From Chloroflexota bacterium (GTDB lineage: Bacteria; Chloroflexota; Dehalococcoidia; UBA1151; UBA1328), in assembly GCA_002687335.1 (NCBI GenBank), contig NYZY01000046.1, positions 12,173 through 22,778 of the forward strand: a stretch of DNA of 10,606 nucleotides, given 5' to 3'. The notes beneath the pieces were generated by a model. That model made no database searches, had not been told where the DNA came from, and saw only the letters and a list, made by a program, of their open reading frames with translations. Below, piece after piece: positions 6,491-10,606 of the stretch. The first letter of the stretch is position 1; every line of letters starts with the position of its first letter. The translations under genes were made by a program, and so were the position numbers.

Positions 6491-6964
6491 ATGTCTGCTG
6501 AAGTAGGTACCACGGCACCTGGTTTCACATTATTTGACACAGACGGCAACGAGTTTAGCCTTAGTAGTCTCAAAGGAAAGAAGGTTGTTCTCGCATTCTT
6601 TCCAGCAGTGTTCAGCGGTGTATGCGACGACGAGATGTGTACATTCCGAGACGCCCTATCTGAGTATTCCTCACTAAACGCTTCTGTGGTAGCGATATCG
6701 ACTGACGCGCGATTTGGCAATGCTGAATTCAAAAATAAACATAGGCTTAATTTTCCCGTGCTCAGCGATTACAAGAAATCAACAATCGAAGATTACGGTG
6801 TGACCTGGCCCGATTTCGCGGGTATGGACGGTTTCACTGCTGCACAACGTTCAGTCTTCGTTATTGGGTCAGACGGCAAAATAAGCTGGAAATGGTTGTG
6901 CAATGTACCAAGCGACCTGCCACCATTCGACGAAGTCAAGTCCCAGGTAGAAGCTCTGGGTTAA
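6491..6964 (+). CDS. Peroxiredoxin (AhpC/TSA superfamily, AhpE/BCP-like)
   Basis: This 157-aa protein is a thiol peroxidase with a thioredoxin fold that reduces H2O2 or organic peroxides in the cytoplasm. The peroxidatic motif is P38-x3-S42-x2-C45, the PxxxTxxC motif with Ser in place of Thr. The conserved arginine is R120 in QRSVFVIG. C50 lies five residues after C45, the position of the resolving cysteine in many BCP/PrxQ-type enzymes, so an intramolecular disulfide is plausible; C137 is a further cysteine. The length is normal for the AhpE/BCP group. It follows the dehydrogenase by 65 bp with a strong ribosome site and is closed by an intrinsic terminator, so it is the last gene of that transcript. 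It is probably a general protective enzyme, possibly answering peroxide made by local oxidative catabolism (inference). Confidence 0.93.
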   Translation: MSAEVGTTAPGFTLFDTDGNEFSLSSLKGKKVVLAFFPAVFSGVCDDEMCTFRDALSEYSSLNASVVAISTDARFGNAEFKNKHRLNFPVLSDYKKSTIEDYGVTWPDFAGMDGFTAAQRSVFVIGSDGKISWKWLCNVPSDLPPFDEVKSQVEALG

Positions 6965-6980
6965 ACTCGATCGCAAGATT

Positions 6981-7016
6981 ACAAGCCCCGGATTACTTCG
7001 GGGCTTGTTTGATTTA
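6981..7016 (+). terminator. Intrinsic terminator after the peroxiredoxin gene
   Basis: ACAAGCCCCG at 6981-6990 pairs perfectly with CGGGGCTTGT at 6999-7008 around an 8-base loop, followed by the T-rich TTTGATTT. It stands 17 bases after the stop codon and separates the dehydrogenase-peroxiredoxin transcript from the hydrolase gene. Confidence 0.9.
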
Positions 7017-7048
7017 ACAACCTAGAGCATCATTCGCACATACAAAAA

Positions 7049-7060
7049 GTTTCCTGAAAC
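7049..7060. promoter_or_regulatory. Small palindrome upstream of the PHP hydrolase
   Basis: GTTTC-CT-GAAAC is a perfect dyad of 5-bp arms, 12 bases before the ATG at 7073, where a ribosome site would be expected. No clear Shine-Dalgarno is seen for this gene; the nearest is the weak GGATTAA at 7061. It could be an operator or a chance match. Confidence 0.2.
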
Positions 7061-7072
7061 GGATTAAAACCG

Positions 7073-9628
7073 ATGACAAAGTTCAGAACAATTCCCGTTA
7101 GTCCTTTTACCAACGGCTCGCTGTCAGATCCTCAGTACTGGCAAACCAAAACGGCTCGATCCGCCTCAACTTTACCAACTGGACCCCAGATTTTTTGGGG
7201 GATTCCATTCGACTTTTCGGCGACAGAAAAAAACCTTATCGTTTTTTCTGGAAAGAGCGGTGTATCAATACCTGTCAATCAAACAGGATCACATCTGGTT
7301 TTCGCACATTTTTGTGATGAAAGGGCATCAACGACAGTTGCAGGGCAGTCATCTGATTACCTTAACCCCGTGGTCACAGCACCTGGTGAGCATCTGGCAG
7401 ATTACGTATTGTCTTTTGAAGACGGATCCGAGCACCGCCAGCAAATAAGAAGGCGATTTGAAATCAACCAGATACAGACGCGTATGCAAAGCGGTTTCAC
7501 ATCTCGGCAGCATCATGGTTTGAGTACTCTTCCGTTTCGTGGACCCTATCCTGACAATGGCTGGGGCAGATGGCAGACTGGAGTTATGGTGGGTGAGCCA
7601 CCATCCTCAGGACGAACGCCCGCCAAAGATGACAGGGAGTCACGTTCAAATCCAATAGGTGCATGGACAATTTTCGCGATGGAAATCCCGGATTTGTCAA
7701 AATCGATCGTCAGCGTCAGTATCGAACCAACGGGTGCGTCAGTGATCGCGATTGGGGCGATAACCATGTTTGACGGAAAACAACATCCGTTACGTCACGA
7801 ACCGCTCGAAACAATCGCCATCAACGCTGACCAAAAATCTGCAGATGAAATCCAAACAGAAGTAGATCTAGGAGTCATAGCGCGTCAAAAAGAGGTACCA
7901 AACTTCAACCATAAAGACTGGCTTGCGAATCCCGTAAAAGGCTGGGGAGAATCGATCAACACAATCGGCGGGACGACGACGATAGATATCGCAGCGTCTA
8001 AGAGCGCAACCCTATCGGTAAATGGCTCAGACATAGACGCAGGTGAATTACTTGAAACAGGACAAGCATCCAGCCAAGACGGCAAAATCACAACTAGGGT
8101 GCTCACTTCTCAACGTACATGGGTGCATGGCAAGATAATCGATTCCAGTACAGGGAAACCAACGCCAGCCCGGGTTCACTTCCGGTCGCCTGATGGCAGG
8201 TATTTTCCACCATACGGACATACTCATGAAGTGAATGACAATTGGTTCGAAGACTACGGAGCAGACCTGCTTCTCGGTGATACTCAATATGCCTATGTGG
8301 ACGGCACGTTTCAAGGCGAACTACCCGTAGGAGATGTGTTCGTAGAAGTAGCAAAAGGATTCGAGTTTGAACCGGTAAGACAAAAACTCCACATTAAACC
8401 TGGACAACGTGATTTAGAAATACCAATAGAACGTAATTCAAACCTACGCCAATCAGGATGGATAACAGCCGATACGCATACTCACTTCCTGACTCCAGAA
8501 ACGGCCCATCTTGAAGCAGGAGCCGAGGACATTAACATAATCAACCTGCTGGCCGCACAGTGGGGAGACCTGTACACCAATGTCGGCGATCTGACAGGAG
8601 AACTATCAGGATCATCTTCAGATGAAACAATCGTGTGGGTAGGTACGGAAAATCGTCAACATTTCATGGGTCACATAAGCCTTATGGGTGCCACTGGATC
8701 TCCTATTTTCCCAATGTCGACCAGTGGCCCAACCGAAGGGTATATAGGCGATCCAACGGTTCGAGCAATGAGTGAATGGGCTGACGAAGCTCATAACAAA
8801 GGCGGGCTAGCAATCGTTCCGCATTTTCCATTTCCACACTCAGAGGTGATCGCAGAGGTAGTACTGGGCAAAGTCGACGGGCTGGAAATCCGAGATTTTC
8901 ACGAACCAACTATGGACACCTTCGCTGTACATGAATGGTACCGCCTATTGAATTGCGGATACCGTGTTCCAGCTGTAGGTGGCACAGATAAAATGTCGGC
9001 CGGCATGCCGGTAGGTGGAGTAAGAACCTATGCCTACATAGGCGAACGCGATTTATCTTACGATTCGTGGAGTGATGCAGTCCGATCAGGACGAACGTAC
9101 ACGACGAGCGGTCCATTGATGAATTTTGCGATCGAAGGCCTGCATCCGGGAGACGAATTAAATCTTCCAGAATCAGGTGGTAACGTGAATGTAATTGCCT
9201 CAGCTTCATGCGCAGCACCAATCAACAAACTGCAAATAGTTTTCAATGGACAAGTGATCGCTGAGGAATCGTCTGTTAAGGGCGAAAATTTACTGGTTAT
9301 CAACCAACAGGTGAATATCACCGGAAGTGGATGGATCGCGGCTCGAGCAGTGAGTGATCTTGTAGCCTGGCATGTTTGGCCGGTAAATTTCGCAGCTCAC
9401 ACTTCCCCTATATACATCAAGGCGGGAGATGCAAATGTTTTTGATGTGGCTCTTGGAGAGTATCTAATCACAACTATGCAGGGAGGGGTGGATTGGCTTG
9501 ACACTTTAGCAACACGTGGTGACGACGAACGACAAAAAAACATACGCAAAGTTTTTACGGATGCCATTGGACAAGTGAAAAAGAAAATTCCACATAAACA
9601 CGGTAATGGACCAGTGCACAGCCACTAA
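7073..9628 (+). CDS. CehA/McbA-like metallohydrolase with C-terminal PHP domain
   Basis: This 851-aa multidomain protein has no visible signal peptide or membrane segment, so it is probably cytoplasmic. Residues 1-345 form a beta-rich N-terminal region that I do not recognise. Residues about 348-452 look like a carboxypeptidase-regulatory-like beta-sandwich (WVHGKIIDSSTGKPTPARV). From 462 a PHP-type metallohydrolase begins: D467-T-H469-T-H471, E526 and H530 with H534, H584 in IVPHF, E605 in DGLEI and D639 in GGTDK. These are the expected di/tri-metal ligands. CehA and McbA of this family hydrolyse the carbamate ester carbaryl; natural substrates of most members are unknown, so ester, carbamate or phosphoester cleavage are all possible. 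The protein ends in a His-rich tail (H841, H843, H849, H851). The ATG at 7073 has only a weak ribosome site. The gene follows a terminator, so it likely has its own promoter, and it precedes a dehydratase gene by 45 bp. Confidence 0.85.
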   Translation: MTKFRTIPVSPFTNGSLSDPQYWQTKTARSASTLPTGPQIFWGIPFDFSATEKNLIVFSGKSGVSIPVNQTGSHLVFAHFCDERASTTVAGQSSDYLNPVVTAPGEHLADYVLSFEDGSEHRQQIRRRFEINQIQTRMQSGFTSRQHHGLSTLPFRGPYPDNGWGRWQTGVMVGEPPSSGRTPAKDDRESRSNPIGAWTIFAMEIPDLSKSIVSVSIEPTGASVIAIGAITMFDGKQHPLRHEPLETIAINADQKSADEIQTEVDLGVIARQKEVPNFNHKDWLANPVKGWGESINTIGGTTTIDIAASKSATLSVNGSDIDAGELLETGQASSQDGKITTRVLTSQRTWVHGKIIDSSTGKPTPARVHFRSPDGRYFPPYGHTHEVNDNWFEDYGADLLLGDTQYAYVDGTFQGELPVGDVFVEVAKGFEFEPVRQKLHIKPGQRDLEIPIERNSNLRQSGWITADTHTHFLTPETAHLEAGAEDINIINLLAAQWGDLYTNVGDLTGELSGSSSDETIVWVGTENRQHFMGHISLMGATGSPIFPMSTSGPTEGYIGDPTVRAMSEWADEAHNKGGLAIVPHFPFPHSEVIAEVVLGKVDGLEIRDFHEPTMDTFAVHEWYRLLNCGYRVPAVGGTDKMSAGMPVGGVRTYAYIGERDLSYDSWSDAVRSGRTYTTSGPLMNFAIEGLHPGDELNLPESGGNVNVIASASCAAPINKLQIVFNGQVIAEESSVKGENLLVINQQVNITGSGWIAARAVSDLVAWHVWPVNFAAHTSPIYIKAGDANVFDVALGEYLITTMQGGVDWLDTLATRGDDERQKNIRKVFTDAIGQVKKKIPHKHGNGPVHSH

Positions 9629-9664
9629 TCCCAGTTACAGAAAACTTTTCGATACCAGACATAC

Positions 9665-9668
9665 AGGA
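9665..9668 (+). promoter_or_regulatory. Ribosome binding site choosing between two start codons of dehydratase C
   Basis: AGGA lies 5 bases before ATG at 9674 and 11 bases before the in-frame ATG at 9680, so the first start is favoured. The second would give the more typical MKIT N-terminus. Confidence 0.5.
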
Positions 9669-9673
9669 TCCTA

Positions 9674-10606
9674 ATGGTTATGAAAATCACGTCAGTTGAA
9701 ACATTTGCGGTGGAAGGTTTGAATCAGCCATTAATGTTCTGCGCTATAAAAACAGATCAGGGCATAGTTGGTTATTCAGAGTTCGGTGAAGGAAGGCTCG
9801 CCCATGGAATGAAAGGACTTGTCCGGGACCTGTCCAACCAATTACTTGGCGAAGATCCTCGGGCAGTGGAAGCTCACTACATCCAAATGGTCAGGTCAAC
9901 TCGCATGGCGTACGGTGGCGCAACATGGCAGGCCATTGCAGGCATTGAACTTGCGCTCTGGGATATAAAAGCAAAGGCCTTAGAGATACCTGTTTATGAG
10001 CTGCTGGGAGGACCTACTCGCTCCCATCAACGAGTTTATTGGTCCCACATGCTGACATATCAGGTTCGTTCATACAAACAACTTGGGACCAAACCGGTTA
10101 GATCCTATGACGACATACGTAAAATCGTAGCCCAAGCAAGTGAAATGGGATACGACACATTTAAAACTAATATCCAGTTGCCTGGAGATCCATTTATTAA
10201 CCTTGCCCAAGGTCGTTCCGGACCACATGATCAAACACTGACCTCCGAAATACTCAAAGCCGCGGTTAAACAAATGGAGGTAATACGAGACGAGGTTGGG
10301 CCGGACATGGGGATATGCCTAGACGTTAATGAGCACTTCAAAGCTGATGGACATATTCGCCTCGCCCAGGCACTGGAGCCATTCAACCTGACATGGATGG
10401 AATTAGACAACCTTGATGCACCTAGTGTTCGAATGGTCAAAGATGCAACAACAACACCTATATGCACCGGGGAACAACGTCTCGGGCCAACTAGTTATCG
10501 CGATCTTTTCGAGCTAAGAGCCATGGATATTTGCAAGGTAGATGTACAGTGGCAAGGATTGATCCCGGCCAGAAGGGTCGCAAATATGGCGGAGGTTTAT
10601 GATATC
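9674..10606 (+). CDS. Enolase-superfamily (mandelate racemase/muconate lactonizing) enzyme C (partial, 3' end outside window)
   Basis: My own translation gives 311 codons open to the right edge. The capping domain is residues 1 to about 120, with ALWDIKAKA at 94-102 and PVYELLGG at 106-113. Barrel residues are K164-T-N166 on strand 2 (a KxN motif as in galactonate-dehydratase-like enzymes), D217-V-N219 with nearby H221 on strand 3, E243 in WMELDN on strand 4, E267 in TGEQR on strand 5 and D290 in KVDVQWQG on strand 6. The catalytic His and strand-8 Glu lie beyond the window. The enzyme is probably a Mg2+-dependent dehydratase or racemase of a hydroxy-carboxylate. It is far from the A/B pair in sequence: strand 3 lacks their NDxHGK motif. 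It sits 45 bp after the PHP hydrolase on the same strand, so the two are probably co-transcribed and may act in sequence (inference). Confidence 0.9.
   Translation, partial: MVMKITSVETFAVEGLNQPLMFCAIKTDQGIVGYSEFGEGRLAHGMKGLVRDLSNQLLGEDPRAVEAHYIQMVRSTRMAYGGATWQAIAGIELALWDIKAKALEIPVYELLGGPTRSHQRVYWSHMLTYQVRSYKQLGTKPVRSYDDIRKIVAQASEMGYDTFKTNIQLPGDPFINLAQGRSGPHDQTLTSEILKAAVKQMEVIRDEVGPDMGICLDVNEHFKADGHIRLAQALEPFNLTWMELDNLDAPSVRMVKDATTTPICTGEQRLGPTSYRDLFELRAMDICKVDVQWQGLIPARRVANMAEVYDI

Noticed and set aside
7006..7072. Sigma70-type promoter for the PHP hydrolase
   Set aside because: TTGTTT and several A/T-rich hexamers are present, but no pair has acceptable matches at 16-18 bp spacing.
1..10606. 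tRNA or rRNA genes, insertion sequences, CRISPR arrays, or phage-defence genes
   Set aside because: Reading both strands showed no transposase or integrase motif, no regularly spaced repeats, no tRNA-like fold and no defence-type domain; the DinG-like helicase is better explained as a normal repair gene.

Overview
The window looks like a bacterial chromosome of moderate GC content (by eye a little under 50%), with densely packed genes and several TTG start codons. It carries a DinG-type helicase with a fused N-terminal exonuclease, three enolase-superfamily dehydratase-like genes, a ketopantoate-reductase-like gene, a medium-chain dehydrogenase, a peroxiredoxin and a large CehA/McbA-like PHP metallohydrolase. 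The fused exonuclease-DinG is common in Firmicutes and Chloroflexota. Many enolase-superfamily paralogues beside oxidoreductases is a known trait of marine SAR202-type Chloroflexota (Dehalococcoidia-related). I therefore infer a SAR202-like heterotroph. This rests on gene content only and is not proven.

Layout. Positions 1-1508 (minus): 5' part of the exonuclease/DinG helicase gene, running off the left edge. Positions 1509-1632: intergenic, with two adjacent inverted repeats. Positions 5308 down to 1633 (minus): a likely operon of dehydratase A (435 aa), dehydratase B (419 aa, ATGA overlap with A) and a ketopantoate-reductase-family enzyme (38-bp gap). Positions 5309-5459: a divergent intergenic region with the start signals of both operons. 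Positions 5460-6964 (plus): a short zinc-type dehydrogenase and a peroxiredoxin, closed by a strong intrinsic terminator at 6981-7016. Positions 7073-9628 (plus): the 851-aa PHP-domain hydrolase. Positions 9674-10606 (plus): a third enolase-superfamily gene, cut by the right edge. No RNA gene, mobile element or CRISPR array was seen.

How the genes may work together (inference): apart from dinG, the window reads as a catabolic locus for hydroxy-carboxylates or sugar acids. The PHP hydrolase could release a substrate, the medium-chain dehydrogenase could oxidise a hydroxyl group, the acid-sugar-dehydratase-like enzymes could remove water to give 2-keto acids, and the ketopantoate-reductase-like enzyme could reduce or oxidise a keto/hydroxy acid. 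The peroxiredoxin would give oxidative protection. The substrates cannot be read from the sequence. Both catabolic operons diverge from one 151-bp region that contains a small palindrome and three TAACG elements, so they may share a regulator.
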